A stretch of 33,756 nucleotides of DNA, taken from positions 1 to 33,756 of the forward strand of contig VBMG01000121.1 of NCBI GenBank assembly GCA_005878485.1. Reading direction: 5' to 3'. The notes beneath the pieces were generated by a model. The model saw only the letters and a program-made list of their open reading frames with translations, ran no database searches and was not told the origin of the DNA. Source of the stretch: Methanobacteriota archaeon (lineage in GTDB: Archaea > Thermoplasmatota > Thermoplasmata > RBG-16-68-12). Shown here piece after piece: positions 22,083 through 30,431 of this stretch. Each line of letters opens with the position of its first letter. Positions within the stretch are counted from its first letter, which is position 1. Made by a program: the position numbers and the translations under genes.

Positions 22083-23444
22083 TCACGGCCGAATGTTCTG
22101 GTTCATCCGGAACAAGTTCTGCGGATCGTACTTCCGTTTGAGGGCGACGAGCCGCTCGTACTTCTCAGGGTCGTATGCGGCCCGAACCCGCTCCGCTCCC
22201 TCTTCTCGTTCCTCCCCGAGATAGTTCACGTAGACGCCGCCCGAAGCGAACGGTTCCATCGCCTTCCACAGCTCTCGGGTCCATGCGATGTTCACCTCGT
22301 CCTCCGCGGGATCGGACCATAGGGACGTGATGATCAGGTCGAACCGCGCGTCCCGATGACCGAACGCCGTGTCCCGTTCCCCGACACGCGAGACCGCGCC
22401 CCCCAGGTATTCCAGGACGACCGCGGTGCGCTTCGAGGGCACGCGCTCGAAGTGGCGAACCAAGGTGTCGATGGCCTCCTCACTGAGGTCCGCCAGGAAG
22501 CCCGACTTCCAGTAGTTCCGAACCCCTGGCGGATATGAGGGCGCAAGGATTCCCTGGAGGTCCACGTACGACATTCGCTTGATGTCATCCACAATGGGCG
22601 GCCCGAACTCCCGCAGCGGGCGGAGGATTCGCTCGCCTTCCTCTGCCGGGCCGATGTAGCCCGCCACGAGAAGGGTCACGGGGGCGCCGTCGGGCGAGGT
22701 TCCGAGGGCCGCAAACAGCGTGACCTCGTCCGGTGCGCCTTCGACGAATTTCCGGTAGAACCGCAGGGCGTCTCGGGCTCGATCAAATGGATGGACCGCG
22801 ACTCCGCCGAGTATCGGACCCACTGGATGGAGTTTGAACTCGAACGATGTGGCGACGCCGAAGTTCCCTCCGCCACCCCGGACGCCCCAGAACAGGTCCG
22901 GATTCTCTCTATCGCTCACGTGCACAAGGCGTCCGTCCGCGGTGACGAGCTCGACGCCGAGGAGGTTGTCGCAGGCGAGGCCGTGCTTCCGGGCGAGGAA
23001 ACCGAAACCGCCTCCGAGGGTCAGTCCGGCGACACCGGTGGCGGGAACCACTCCCCCGGTCGTTGCGAGCCCCGAAGCTTGCGCCGCCTTGTCGAATTCG
23101 CCCCATGTGACGCCACCGCCGACGACGGCCGTGCGGCGTTCTGTGTCGATCCGGACCTCTTTCATGGGCGACAAGTCGATGACCAGGCCGTCGTCACAGA
23201 GCGCGTTCCCCGAGACGTTGTGGCCGCCGCCGCGGACCGCCAATGGGAGTCCGTGATTCCTTGCAAAGGCGATCGACCGGGTCACGTCCTCCGCGTCCCT
23301 ACATCGCACAATCAATGCAGGTCTGCGGTCGATCATCGCGTTCCAGATTTTCCTCGCATCATCATACCCTTCGTCCTCCGGTCGAACGACCCCCCCGTGC
23401 AGTTGGTTTGCGAACTCCGCAAGCTCTTGGCCCGATATCGACAC
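22083..23444 (-). CDS. BBE-type FAD-linked oxidase
   Basis: 453 residues from GTG 23444, preceded by GGAGGGGG. Longer in-frame starts (ATG 23528) add a low-complexity tail. The FAD-binding domain begins 'RPALIVRCRDAEDVTRSIAF'. 'PLAVRGGGHNVSGNAL' holds the His for covalent FAD. 'GVAGLTLGGGFGFLARKHGL', then 'CDNLLGVELVTADGRL', is the second half. In berberine bridge enzyme-like oxidases the segment before it carries a Cys as second covalent link (G-x-C-x-x-V-G); here it reads GGVVPATG, so only the His link is expected. The C-terminal BBE element 'ERLVALKRKYDPQNLFRMNQNI' is present. Substrate unknown (sugars or secondary alcohols in relatives). No signal peptide, so cytosolic. Confidence 0.88.
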   Translation of the reverse strand: MSISGQELAEFANQLHGGVVRPEDEGYDDARKIWNAMIDRRPALIVRCRDAEDVTRSIAFARNHGLPLAVRGGGHNVSGNALCDDGLVIDLSPMKEVRIDTERRTAVVGGGVTWGEFDKAAQASGLATTGGVVPATGVAGLTLGGGFGFLARKHGLACDNLLGVELVTADGRLVHVSDRENPDLFWGVRGGGGNFGVATSFEFKLHPVGPILGGVAVHPFDRARDALRFYRKFVEGAPDEVTLFAALGTSPDGAPVTLLVAGYIGPAEEGERILRPLREFGPPIVDDIKRMSYVDLQGILAPSYPPGVRNYWKSGFLADLSEEAIDTLVRHFERVPSKRTAVVLEYLGGAVSRVGERDTAFGHRDARFDLIITSLWSDPAEDEVNIAWTRELWKAMEPFASGGVYVNYLGEEREEGAERVRAAYDPEKYERLVALKRKYDPQNLFRMNQNIRP

Positions 23445-23604
23445 CGCTCCCCCTCCAAGATTCGGACTGGAATGCGGAGGCCGGCGTAAAGGACTTGCGG
23501 TGCGACCGCTCACTCCACGTTGTCCCATCTCCCTCCAGTGGACGCTCCCTTTAAGTGCCCGGCGCTCAATCCTGCGGACGCCCGAGTTCCGCGTGTGGTG
23601 GAGC
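23445..23604. promoter_or_regulatory. Divergent promoter region, FAD oxidase and Pro-rich protein
   Basis: CCTTTACGCC on the minus strand, centred near 23489, is 45 nt before GTG 23444 with its Shine-Dalgarno sequence. CTTTAAGTG (about 23549-23558) on the plus strand is about 50 nt before ATG 23605. The latter box could also be read on the minus strand for the alternative oxidase start at 23528. Confidence 0.4.
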
Positions 23605-24141
23605 ATGCAGCCAGGTCCGCCCCAACAGCCCCCGCAACAGTGGCCCCAACAGCCCCCGCCGTATCCGTATCCTCCCCCGGCGCTTCCGCCATACTACCAG
23701 CCGCCCGTGCCTCCGAAAAAATCGAACACGACGCTCGTCGTCATCCTCGTTGTAGTTGCGTTGGTGGTGATCGGTGCCTTGGCTGCCGGCGTGTACCTCT
23801 TGGGGGCGTCGTCCCACACGGTCCGGATCACCGCTGAGAACCTCGACATCACGGGCGCGACAAACTGCTGGACGTCCAGCACCGGATCCGGCGAGGTCGT
23901 CCCGGGCGGCGCCCAGTTCACGACGACATGGACGTTGAGTTACACCGCCGGGGCCTTCGACCCGAACAGCTGCACGGTCCAAAGTGTTTCCGTGCAGACA
24001 GCCGGATTCTCCCTCGTGAGCGCAAACACTCCTCTCACCGTGCCCGACGGCGGCAGCCAGTCACTGACCATTCGGATTCAGGTTCCGAACGCCGATTTCA
24101 CGGGAGTCCTTACGCTCCTTCTCACCGTGACCTCGCCGTAG
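23605..24141 (+). CDS. Pro-rich, single-pass membrane-anchored extracellular protein
   Basis: 178 residues. Residues 1-40 are almost only Pro, Gln and Tyr (PGPPQQPPQQWPQQPPPYPY), then KK, then one TM helix (TTLVVILVVVALVVIGALAA) at about 43-65. The outer part of about 110 residues is beta-rich, Ser/Thr-rich and has two Cys ('NCWTSS' and 'NSCTVQ') that may pair. The layout (cytosolic Pro-rich tail, TM, small beta-sandwich) recurs in archaeal surface proteins, but no named family is recognised. It converges with the PNGase A-like gene. Confidence 0.75.
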   Translation: MQPGPPQQPPQQWPQQPPPYPYPPPALPPYYQPPVPPKKSNTTLVVILVVVALVVIGALAAGVYLLGASSHTVRITAENLDITGATNCWTSSTGSGEVVPGGAQFTTTWTLSYTAGAFDPNSCTVQSVSVQTAGFSLVSANTPLTVPDGGSQSLTIRIQVPNADFTGVLTLLLTVTSP

Positions 24142-24173
24142 TCCGCCGGCCGAAACCGAATTCCTCGAGCGAT

Positions 24174-25832
24174 TCAGCAGAGTAGGACGTCAACCGTGAC
24201 GAAGCCTTGGGCGGCTTCGAGGGCGTGGATGTAGCAGCCGCCGCGGGAAGTTGTAAAGGAGAACAGCTCAGAGTCCGTGCCCGTCGCGACGAGGTTCTGT
24301 CCCGTGCTCAGGCTCCGCTTGAGGACCGCCGAGGCCGAGGTCGCGTCCGAGATCGCGATCGAAACCACGATGGCGTCGTTTACGGTAATGGTAATCGTCC
24401 GGTCGAGCGCTTGGTCGACATGGGCAGGGAGCTGGAAGAACCCGTCCGATCCGGGTGGAATAATGAAGGCGGAGGCAAGGACGATCGGATAGGAGTCCGC
24501 CACAGTCGCAACCCGTACGGTTCCATCGGGGAAGATGGTCGTCGTCACGCTCGTGATGCCCTCGGTCTGTTGGATGTTCTCGCGGAAATTGACCAGGTTA
24601 AGGACTTGGTGGCTCGCGAACGCGAACTCCTGGCGGACCGTCGTCGTGATCCGTCCGCTCGAGGTGTCGACGTAGCCCGCGACACTCAGGGAGCGGGCCG
24701 CGGAGAACTGGAATGTCGCGCCGTTGTTGCCCGTCGTCTGGACCACGCTTTGGTCCGCATCCGGGGCGACCTCATACGTGGTCAGCGCGCCCGACGTCTG
24801 GGCAAGACCCGAGTCTTCACCCACCAGGAGGTTGCCGCCGAGCTGCCAGTAGAAGCCGTTGTTCACGACCGTGAACGCAATCGTATGCGGATTGCCGTCC
24901 ACGAGCATGCCGATGAACGGCGTCAAGTCGACCTGATAGGGGTCTTCGTTGTACGCTCCGACCGCCGCGATCGGCCGCCACAGGAAGGGGTTCACGCCGC
25001 CCGTGAAGATGTATGGGAACGGCCACACGACCCCGGCGAGCGTCCCGTCCACCGTGACCTGGATCTCGCGGAACGCCCCTCCGCCGCACAGGCCGTTCGC
25101 ATCGGCATACGCGTCCGGCTCACTTCCGTACCAGAACTCGTCGCACGAGTTCCCTTTCGCGAAGAGCTCGAGCACGATGCGCAACGCGTTCGTCGGCAAC
25201 GTCACCGGCGCGGCGGCGACCGGCGCACGCCCAGGATCGAAGATCCAGTCGCCCGAGAGGCCGATGATAGCGTCGGGATACCTCCCGACAGGCCAACCGG
25301 GGCCGGTCGTGTAGAAGGTCAGGGTTGCCGTGACGTAGACGATTCCCGTGTAGACGTTGTTGACGACGTTCGGGAGGTGGATTGCGTACGGCTGGGAGGC
25401 GGCGAACACGGTCGCGTATTGGCTCACGTCCTTCTCGACATGCCACGTGATCCCTGCGGGCGTCGGCTCCGGTGTCGTGCCGAAGTAGATCAGGACGCCG
25501 CCGACCCAGATTTCCGTCTCGCGGTCGAATTGGCGACCCGCGACGCTGCCCGTGTAGTCGAGCGCGACCATGGACCATGGTGCCGGGCATGAGTCGGGAG
25601 GCGCTAGGATGCCCGTCGCAGGGACGTCGTATCCGCTGGGCCCGAACGCAAAGTGGTCGGCCAGCGTCACCGTGCAGCTCGATGTTGTTGGACGGACAAG
25701 CGGCGGGAGCGCCGTGACCGGATTCTGATAATTCGTTTCGATGGCCGCGACGGGCAACGAGCCCGACATCAGAACGATCAATGCCACGGCGATGACGACA
25801 AAGCCCATTCGGAGCGCGCGCCGGAGCCCCAC
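24174..25832 (-). CDS. Secreted peptide N-glycanase A (PNGase A)-like protein
   Basis: 552 residues. A signal peptide covers about 1-30 (RMGFVVIAVALIVLMSGS). The N-terminal domain follows the PNGase A family closely: 'CTVTLADHFAFGPSGYDVPA' (53-72), 'GRQFDRETEIWVGGV' (99-113), 'TPEPTPAGITWHVEKDVSQY' (120-139) and 'NNVYTGIVYVTATLTFY' (158-174). A second beta-rich domain carries 'NSCDEFWYGSEPDAYADANG', 'REIQVTVDG' and 'PYQVDLTPF'. In plants and fungi PNGase A cleaves the bond between Asn and the first N-acetylglucosamine of N-glycans. Here it would act outside the cell, on self or foreign glycoproteins. The GTG start at 25832 is 32 nt after GTAAATACG; an ATG at 25808 is the alternative. Activity toward archaeal or eukaryotic glycans is unknown. 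Confidence 0.85.
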   Translation of the reverse strand: MGLRRALRMGFVVIAVALIVLMSGSLPVAAIETNYQNPVTALPPLVRPTTSSCTVTLADHFAFGPSGYDVPATGILAPPDSCPAPWSMVALDYTGSVAGRQFDRETEIWVGGVLIYFGTTPEPTPAGITWHVEKDVSQYATVFAASQPYAIHLPNVVNNVYTGIVYVTATLTFYTTGPGWPVGRYPDAIIGLSGDWIFDPGRAPVAAAPVTLPTNALRIVLELFAKGNSCDEFWYGSEPDAYADANGLCGGGAFREIQVTVDGTLAGVVWPFPYIFTGGVNPFLWRPIAAVGAYNEDPYQVDLTPFIGMLVDGNPHTIAFTVVNNGFYWQLGGNLLVGEDSGLAQTSGALTTYEVAPDADQSVVQTTGNNGATFQFSAARSLSVAGYVDTSSGRITTTVRQEFAFASHQVLNLVNFRENIQQTEGITSVTTTIFPDGTVRVATVADSYPIVLASAFIIPPGSDGFFQLPAHVDQALDRTITITVNDAIVVSIAISDATSASAVLKRSLSTGQNLVATGTDSELFSFTTSRGGCYIHALEAAQGFVTVDVLLC

Positions 25833-25859
25833 GTTGTTCCCCGTCCCGGGAGGCCGCCT

Positions 25860-25965
25860 GCGTATTTACGCCCGTTGCGTTCGCTTCTCGTGGAGATGAA
25901 ACGCTCGCTCAATCTCCCCGTCGATTGCGTCGCCCGTCTCTCTCTTCCGAGGGGAAGGCTTTAAG
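25860..25965. promoter_or_regulatory. Divergent promoters, PNGase A-like and LsrF genes
   Basis: CGTAAATACGC on the minus strand at about 25860-25870, 32 nt before GTG 25832. CTTTAAG on the plus strand at 25959-25965, 50 nt before ATG 26012, with GGAGGG at 26002-26007 as ribosome-binding site. Between them lies about 90 nt without a recognised site. Confidence 0.45.
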
Positions 25966-26011
25966 GGCCGCCGCGGAATTCGACGCGTCGCGGAGTCGAC
26001 CGGAGGGCCAC

Positions 26012-26806
26012 ATGACCTGGGGACTTCAGAACCGCCTGTCTCGGATCATCCGGCCGACGGACGGTCGCACCGTCATGCTCGCGGCAGACCACGGTTACTT
26101 CCTCGGACCGACGCACAAGCTCGAGATCCCGCGGAAGACGTTGGAGCCGCTCCTCCCGTACGCGGACGCGATCATGGTCACCCGCGGCGTGGTGCGCACC
26201 TCGATCGACCCGGGATCGAACGTGCCGATCGTCCTGCGCGTGAGCGGCGGCGCGAGCGTGCTGAACGAAGACCTCTCGAACGAGAAGATTACCACATCGA
26301 TGGAGGAAGCCGTTCGACTGAACGCATCCGCCGTCGCCTTATCGATCTTCGTCGGCGCGGCCCACGAGCACGATTCCTTGGTCAACCTGGGCAAGCTCGT
26401 CGATGAAGGCGAGGAGGCCGGGATCCCGGTCCTCGCGGTGACCGCGGTGGGCAAGGAGCTCGAGAAGCGGGACGCACGGTACCTCGGCCTCGCCTGCCGC
26501 ATCGCCTCCGAGTTCGGCGCGCATTTCGTCAAGACCTACTATTGCGAGGACTTTTCGAAGGTCGTCGAGTCGTGCCCCGTCCCGCTCGTCGTCGCGGGCG
26601 GCCCGAAGCTCGAGACGGAATTCGATGCCCTCGAACTTGCGTTCGACGCGACGCAGGACGGCGCGCGGGGCGTCGACATGGGCCGCAACATCTGGCAGTC
26701 GACGAACCCCGTCGGCATGATCCGCGCGATTCGATCGATCGTCCACGAGCGCGCGACGCCGAAGGAGGCGCTCGAGCTCGTGAAGGGCGCGAAGCCGAAG
26801 AAGTAG
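26012..26806 (+). CDS. LsrF/DhnA-type class I aldolase or thiolase
   Basis: 264 residues, a TIM-barrel enzyme. The sequence tracks E. coli LsrF closely: 'WGLQNRLSRIIRPTDGRTVM', 'LAADHGYFLGPT', 'VTRGVVRTSIDPGSNVPIVL', 'RLNASAVALSIFVGAAHEH', 'FGAHFVKTYYCEDF' with the Schiff-base Lys at K174, and 'ARGVDMGRNIWQSTNPVGMI' for phosphate binding. LsrF breaks down phosphorylated AI-2 in bacteria, but archaeal relatives of this family also include fructose-bisphosphate aldolase and ADTH synthase, so the substrate is open. No other lsr genes are nearby. It forms an operon with the zinc dehydrogenase 6 nt downstream. Confidence 0.88.
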   Translation: MTWGLQNRLSRIIRPTDGRTVMLAADHGYFLGPTHKLEIPRKTLEPLLPYADAIMVTRGVVRTSIDPGSNVPIVLRVSGGASVLNEDLSNEKITTSMEEAVRLNASAVALSIFVGAAHEHDSLVNLGKLVDEGEEAGIPVLAVTAVGKELEKRDARYLGLACRIASEFGAHFVKTYYCEDFSKVVESCPVPLVVAGGPKLETEFDALELAFDATQDGARGVDMGRNIWQSTNPVGMIRAIRSIVHERATPKEALELVKGAKPKK

Positions 26807-26812
26807 GCCCAC

Positions 26813-27832
26813 ATGCGCGCCGCGATGTACTACGCGAACGACGATGTCCGGATTGTCGAGTTACCGAAGCCCCGGATCGGACCCGGAGAAATCCTCGTCC
26901 GCGTGAAGGCGAGTGGGATCTGTGGCTCCGACGTCATGGAGTGGTACCGCAAGCCGAAGGCGCCCCTCGTCCTCGGGCATGAGATCGCCGCGGAGGTCGT
27001 CGAGGTCGGAGCCGGCGTCGATGCCGCGACAGTCGGTAATCGCGTCTTCGTGTCCCACCATGTGCCGTGCGGGTCATGCCGCTACTGTCGGGCGGGCCAC
27101 GAGACCGTGTGCGACACGTTGCGGACGACGAACTTCGATCCCGGTGGCTTCGCCGAGTACGTCCGCGTGCCCGCGATCAACGTCAAGCACGGGGTGTTTC
27201 CGCTCCCGCGGGAAATCTCGGATGACGAGGGCACCTTCATCGAGCCCCTCGCCTGTGTCATCCGGGGGCAACGGCTCGCCGGCTTCCGGCCGGGAAGCAC
27301 CCTGCTCGTCCTCGGGAGCGGCGTCGCCGGACTCCTGCACATCAAGCTCGCGAAAGCGGCCGGCGCGGCGAAGGTCATCGCGACGGACGTCGTGGAGTTC
27401 CGGAAGGCCGCGGCGCGGAAGGCCGGTGCCGATCTTGTCGTCGACGGTCGGGAGGATGTCCCTGCGAGTGTGAGGACGGCGAACGGCGGGAACCTCGCGG
27501 ACCTCGTCGTCACGTGCACGAGTGCTCCACGGGCGATCGCCCAAGGGCTCGCGTCGGTCGACCGGGGCGGGACCGTTCTGTTCTTCGCGCCGATCGAGCC
27601 GGCCGCCAAAGTTGAGATCCCGTTCAACGAGCTCTGGCGGGAGGAGGTCACGATGACGTCTTCGTACGGCGGAAGCCCGCGGGACATCCGCGAATCGATC
27701 AACTTGCTCCGGGAGAAACGACTCGGGGTCTCGGATCTGATTACGCATGTCCTGCCGTTGGGCAAGGCCGCTGAGGGATTCCGACTCGTCGCGCAGGCCC
27801 GGGACTCGATCAAAGTCGTGATGCGACCCTGA
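26813..27832 (+). CDS. Zinc-dependent medium-chain dehydrogenase (threonine/sorbitol dehydrogenase-like)
   Basis: 339 residues. The catalytic zinc site shows C37 in 'SGICGSDV' and the His-Glu pair in 'VLGHEIAAEV'. The structural zinc site has the four-Cys pattern 'PCGSCRYCRAGHETVC'. The Rossmann motif is 'LLVLGSGVAGLLHIKLAK', and 'ATDVVEF' with an Asp at the end of the second strand suggests NAD(H). It oxidises a secondary alcohol or polyol. Position 6 nt after the LsrF-type gene suggests sequential steps on the same substrate, perhaps a sugar or hydroxyketone phosphate (inference). Confidence 0.9.
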   Translation: MRAAMYYANDDVRIVELPKPRIGPGEILVRVKASGICGSDVMEWYRKPKAPLVLGHEIAAEVVEVGAGVDAATVGNRVFVSHHVPCGSCRYCRAGHETVCDTLRTTNFDPGGFAEYVRVPAINVKHGVFPLPREISDDEGTFIEPLACVIRGQRLAGFRPGSTLLVLGSGVAGLLHIKLAKAAGAAKVIATDVVEFRKAAARKAGADLVVDGREDVPASVRTANGGNLADLVVTCTSAPRAIAQGLASVDRGGTVLFFAPIEPAAKVEIPFNELWREEVTMTSSYGGSPRDIRESINLLREKRLGVSDLITHVLPLGKAAEGFRLVAQARDSIKVVMRP

Positions 27833-27952
27833 GGGACGATGTGACGCCTCCCTCGAGCCGAAGTCACGAAATACGGCGCTGGTGGTCGGGGCCAATGCAA
27901 GTTGGAGGTCACTACGTTGGATGGGCCCCCGAGGGGCTTTCGGAGCCGTGTC

Positions 27953-28630
27953 GTGTCCTCGCGGCGGCTCACGCCGACCACCCACGCGATCCAGCTGGAG
28001 AAACCGGAGACCTTCGCGTTTCGTGCGACGCAGTTCACCTTCCTCTAGCTCAGGACCGAGGACGGCATGGATGCGCGCCCGATGTCGCTCGCGACGAGTC
28101 CGACACGTCCGCACCTTGAGTATGCGGTCCGCCTCTCGGACTCGCCTTACAAGCGCGCGTTCGCGGGCCTGCGGCCCGGCGACGAAACCCGTGTCTTTGG
28201 CCCGATTGGCGACTTCGTGTTGCACGAAAGGCGTCCCGCCGTGCTCCTGGCGGGAGGCATCGGGATCACGCCCCTCAAAGGCATGGCCGAATATGCGGCC
28301 GACAAAACACTCCCCATCCCGATCCGGCTCGTTTACAGCAATCGAAGCGAGGACGAGATTGTGTATCGACACGAACTCGACGCGTTGGAAAAACAGAATG
28401 CGAACTTCCGCGTACGGTACACCCTCACCCGCACGGTCGACCCGGGATGGCAGGGCACGACGGGACGGATTAGTCAAGAAGCCCTCCGCGAAGTGGCGAT
28501 CGGGCTCGCGGATCCGATTTACTACGTCAGCGGCACACCTGGCATGGTCGTGGGAACACTGCGGTTACTAAGGGACCTGGGCATTCCGGATGACGACATC
28601 GAGATCGAAGCGTTCCGAGGATACGCGTGA
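27953..28630 (+). pseudogene. Ferredoxin-NADP reductase-like gene with in-frame TAG
   Basis: From ATG 28067 the 187-residue frame has FNR-family features: 'RPMSLATSPT' (FAD binding), 'SPYKRAFAGLRPGD', 'GPIGDFVL', 'AVLLAGGIGITPLKGM' (NAD(P) site), 'VYSNRSEDEIVY' and 'YYVSGTPGMV'. The missing first strand pair is in the same frame just upstream: GTG 27953 begins 'SSRRLTPTTHAIQLEKPETF' and continues 'AFRATQFTFL', then TAG at 28046-28048, then 'LRTEDGMDARPMSLAT'. Total length would be 225 residues, the family norm. So one stop splits a conserved flavin-binding barrel. It may be a decayed gene, a sequencing error, or read through. At least four other genes here end in TAG, which argues against routine decoding as pyrrolysine. 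Confidence 0.7.
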
Positions 28631-28808
28631 CGGTCCGAGGCGACGTGACGGTCGCGTTCCAGTCTCCGGCAAATGGCCGGGGGCGGGATGGCTCAACGCA
28701 TCCGCCGTCGGCTTGTCGATCAAGGTCGTCCTTCGACCCTAGACTTCGTTTCGGGTCGTGAGAGCTCCGCGAGACGGACGGCGGTCTCTTCAATCCCGTT
28801 GTCTCACT

Positions 28809-30245
28809 TCATCGTTGGTCCGACGTCGGCCCGGTCCGCGGCATCGAGGCGGAGGCGCCGAGTGCCGGCCCCAGGGCGACTTCCTCCCAGATTCTGACGT
28901 CCTTTGTCTCTTTCAGGTACTTCTGGCCGATGATCAGGGTCATCAGAGGGACCGAGATGCACCACACCAACCCGATAAAGATGTTCCCGAAGGCCGCGTT
29001 GAGCACGAATGGAATCAAGATCGTCGCCCCACCAAATTCTCCGTTACCGAGGTGATACGGAAGAGAGAGGCAGGTATAGCGGATCCGCGCGGGGAACATC
29101 TCGACGAGGAGGGCGGCAATCGGCCCGTACACCATCGTGACATAGAATACTTGGACGAACACGAGCCCGACGAGGACGGGGATGTTCGGTGGTTTCGAGA
29201 ACGCCGCCATCCCCAGGTACAGTGGATAGTACGTCACGACCGCGAGCGCGCATCCGAACATGATGATTTTCTTTCGGCCAATCCGATCGGACAGATGTCC
29301 CCACACCAGGAAAAACGGTGTGGCAAGGACGAGCGCCGTGAACATGATGACGTTGGAGGTCGCGAGGCTGATCCCGAGGGCTTTCTGCATGAATAGAGGC
29401 GCGAAGAATTGACCTGTATACCAAACGACGGCTTGGCCCGAGGTCGCCCCAAAGAGCGCGAGCAAAATCAACTTCCAATTTGCCCAGCTCGCTAGAGCCT
29501 CACGTAGCGGGGTGCGGGACGTGCGTCCAGCTGCTTTGAGGCGGGCGAACAAGGGCGTCTCCTTCAAACGCCACCGGATGAACAGCGAGACGGCAACCAA
29601 GGCGATGGAAAGGAGGAAAGGTATCCTCCACCCCCACGCCTTGAAGGCCGTGTCTCCCATGAGATAGTTTGTGACGCCGACGACGCCAATGGAGATGAAG
29701 AGGCCCACCGTCGCGGTCGTCTGGATGAAGCTGGTCCAATACCCTCTTCGATCATCCGGTGCATGCTCCGCGACGTAGATGACGGCGCCCCCATACTCTC
29801 CCCCGAGAGCAAGCCCTTGAACGAGCCGAAGGAGGACGAGGACGATTGGGGCTAAGATTCCGATTTGGGAGAACCCGGGCAACACACCTATCGCAGCCGT
29901 CCCTCCACCCATGATCGTGACCGTCAGGAGAAACGCGTACTTTCGACCGATGAGATCGCCAATGCGCCCGAAGACGACGGCACCGAAGGGCCGGACCGCG
30001 AAACCCGTCGCGAAGGTTGCTAGATACACGAGGAAGTTGACGGTCGGATCGTTGCTCACGGGAGTGAAGATCGGCGCGAGGACAAATGTGAGGGCGCCGT
30101 AGAGGTAGAAGTCATACCATTCGATGATCGTCCCCGCGGAGGAAGCTCCGACAATGAACCTCATCTTCTGTCGCGTTTCGCCTGCAAAATTGCCTACGGC
30201 TTGCCCGACCCCCGTCGCCATGACACGCCCAAACATGGGAGGCAT
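28809..30245 (-). CDS. MFS transporter, metabolite:H+ symporter (MHS) family
   Basis: 478 residues, 12 predicted TM helices. 'GTIIEWYDFYLYGALTFVLA' in TM1, 'FGRIGDLIGRKYAFLLTV' (the loop 2-3 motif G-x-x-x-D-x-x-G-R), 'LRLVQGLALGGEYGGAVIYV' and 'AEHAPDDRRGYW' are diagnostic of MHS members such as KgtP, ShiA and ProP, which import carboxylates, shikimate or betaines with protons. It is divergent from acetyl-CoA synthetase, so a short carboxylate is a sensible guess (inference). Starts at 30245, 30236 and 30221 are possible; a GTAAACATC box at about 30258-30265 favours one of the inner two if leaderless. Confidence 0.88.
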   Translation of the reverse strand: MPPMFGRVMATGVGQAVGNFAGETRQKMRFIVGASSAGTIIEWYDFYLYGALTFVLAPIFTPVSNDPTVNFLVYLATFATGFAVRPFGAVVFGRIGDLIGRKYAFLLTVTIMGGGTAAIGVLPGFSQIGILAPIVLVLLRLVQGLALGGEYGGAVIYVAEHAPDDRRGYWTSFIQTTATVGLFISIGVVGVTNYLMGDTAFKAWGWRIPFLLSIALVAVSLFIRWRLKETPLFARLKAAGRTSRTPLREALASWANWKLILLALFGATSGQAVVWYTGQFFAPLFMQKALGISLATSNVIMFTALVLATPFFLVWGHLSDRIGRKKIIMFGCALAVVTYYPLYLGMAAFSKPPNIPVLVGLVFVQVFYVTMVYGPIAALLVEMFPARIRYTCLSLPYHLGNGEFGGATILIPFVLNAAFGNIFIGLVWCISVPLMTLIIGQKYLKETKDVRIWEEVALGPALGASASMPRTGPTSDQR

Positions 30246-30287
30246 CTAAAGGGGGGATGTTTACAGGCGACCACAGGTGTGTTCGTC

Positions 30288-30303
30288 GGCCGTTCCAACG
30301 GCC
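30288..30303. promoter_or_regulatory. Palindrome GGCCGTT-CC-AACGGCC in the divergent transporter/acs region
   Basis: A perfect 16-bp inverted repeat in the 186-bp region between the MHS transporter and acetyl-CoA synthetase. It lies 43 nt from the transporter start and about 80 nt before the CTTTAACC box of acs. It is a candidate operator for joint control of uptake and activation of a carboxylate (inference). Confidence 0.45.
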
Positions 30304-30364
30304 TGACGGGTCTACTGGCCGCTCCCCCAACGCACCCCTGCCATCAGGATGATTCATTACCATC

Positions 30365-30427
30365 TTTAACCTGAAACCGCTCTACCGCCACCTGCCGACC
30401 GCACACAAGGTCGGTCCGTGGGTGAGG
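30365..30427 (+). promoter_or_regulatory. acs promoter and ribosome-binding site
   Basis: CTTTAACC (30365-30372) is 64 nt before ATG 30432, giving a leader of about 38 nt, with GGTGAGG at 30421-30427. Confidence 0.4.
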
Positions 30428-30431
30428 ATCC

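Noticed and set aside
24207-25592. Open frame of 461 codons opposite the PNGase A-like gene
   Set aside because: Shadow composition, and the other strand has family motifs and a signal peptide.
28046-28048. TAG as a pyrrolysine codon
   Set aside because: Several genes in the window end in TAG, and no pyl gene is seen here; kept only as something to check under the FNR-like gene.
27074-28477. Open frame of 467 codons opposite the zinc dehydrogenase and FNR-like gene
   Set aside because: It crosses two recognisable genes on the other strand and has shadow composition.
28631-28808. Possible RNA gene in the convergent gap after the FNR-like gene
   Set aside because: Several short GC-rich stems can be drawn, but no cloverleaf, box motif or promoter-like element is present.
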